Part shown: positions 29,225-29,531 of the stretch, piece by piece
How positions within the stretch are numbered: the first letter of the stretch is position 1
How the letters are laid out: each line of letters begins with the position of its first letter
Assembly: GCA_947646735.1 (NCBI GenBank)
Contig: CANTFK010000662.1
Span: 1 to 29,531 of the forward strand
Direction: 5' to 3'
DNA length: 29,531 bases
From: Peronospora farinosa
Taxonomy: Eukaryota; Oomycota; Peronosporomycetes; Peronosporales; Peronosporaceae
Position numbers and translations under genes: made by a program
Notes under the pieces: model-generated
Seen by the model: only the letters and a program-made list of their open reading frames with translations
Database searches by the model: none
Told to the model about the DNA's origin: nothing

Positions 29225-29531
29225 ATCCGAGTGATTATTTGTCTTGGTACGTATTCACGCACCGACAGATTGCCCTGTCGGAGTGAGAAGAATCCTGCAC
29301 GCTAGCGAGATTCATCTTAGGGAGTCTCAATTTTAAGTCACGCTGGATATCGTCCAGTGTAGGGATAGTCGACTCATCTACGACGAGCGTATCGAGAGCC
29401 CACTCCTTGGCTTTGCCAACAAGCCGAGACAGCAGGATATTGACCTTAGCCGTCGAAGCGTGAATTAATCTTGAAGCTATAGTAAAATCCCACTAACAGA
29501 ACCAGCGTTAAAGGGGAAGACGATCCGGACC
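29225..29531 (-). pseudogene. Gag middle fragment on the minus strand, running off the window
   Basis: From the right edge the minus strand reads GPDRLPL, a TAA, RWFC, a TAG, then WDFTIASRLIHASTAKVNIL, LSRLVGKAKEWALDTLVVDE and PTLDDIQRDLKLRL. After a frameshift near 29310 it continues with RAGFFSLRQGNLSVREYV and ends at the array border (29225). This is the conserved middle of an oomycete Ty3/gypsy gag. It directly continues the sequence order of the gag N terminus at 23881-24085, but on the other strand. Confidence 0.65.

Overview
This is eukaryotic repeat DNA, and I infer an oomycete of the Phytophthora/downy-mildew type. The gag, reverse transcriptase (RT), RNase H and integrase (IN) reading frames resemble oomycete Ty3/gypsy families, no bacterial operon or Shine-Dalgarno organisation is visible, and a cluster of nuclear-type tRNA-Ala genes is present. 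No ordinary host protein gene was found with confidence. Almost all of the first 23.8 kb is nested, decayed LTR retrotransposons; the last 5.2 kb is a tandem array built around a tRNA-Ala(AGC) gene.

Layout. 1-650: a Pro/Ser-rich minus-strand reading frame, cut by an LTR. 651-9795: element I (minus strand), with LTR A 651-2085, a plus-strand (antisense) gene remnant 2171-4666, chromodomain, integrase, an extra RNase H, a degenerate RNase H, a gag amino-terminal part joined directly to RNase H (protease and RT deleted), and LTR B 8566-9795. 9796-15662: element II (minus strand), with RT cut by LTR B, protease, gag with zinc knuckles, and LTR C 14694-about 15662. 15663-20596: element III (plus strand, 5' truncated), with protease, RT, RNase H, integrase and a C-terminal chromodomain, all with stops and frameshifts. 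20803-about 21170: a diverged LTR (F). 21296-22022: an unrecognised broken gene. 22023-about 22860: LTR D. 22875-23384: a second copy, on the plus strand, of the ORF seen at 1-650, with an expanded 20-bp repeat. About 23385-23758: LTR E, followed by a primer-binding-like site and the start of another gag (23881-24085). 24087-29224: seven tandem units of about 0.75-0.80 kb with six full-length tRNA-Ala genes and one truncated copy. 29225-29531: the middle of a gag on the opposite strand.

How the parts relate. Elements I and II belong to one lineage: homologous gag, LTRs starting TGTGG, and gag ATG directly at the LTR edge. They differ sharply in composition; element I is saturated with GATC, element II is not. 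Element I keeps RNase H, a second RNase H and integrase but lacks protease and RT, so it is non-autonomous. The most interesting signals are a hairpin motif (GG-CCAAA...AT-CC in a loop) repeated in all four related LTRs with outer stems that change while staying paired, an antisense gene between integrase and LTR in element I, and the tRNA-Ala array, which has dimeric higher-order structure and splits a gag whose two halves now face each other.
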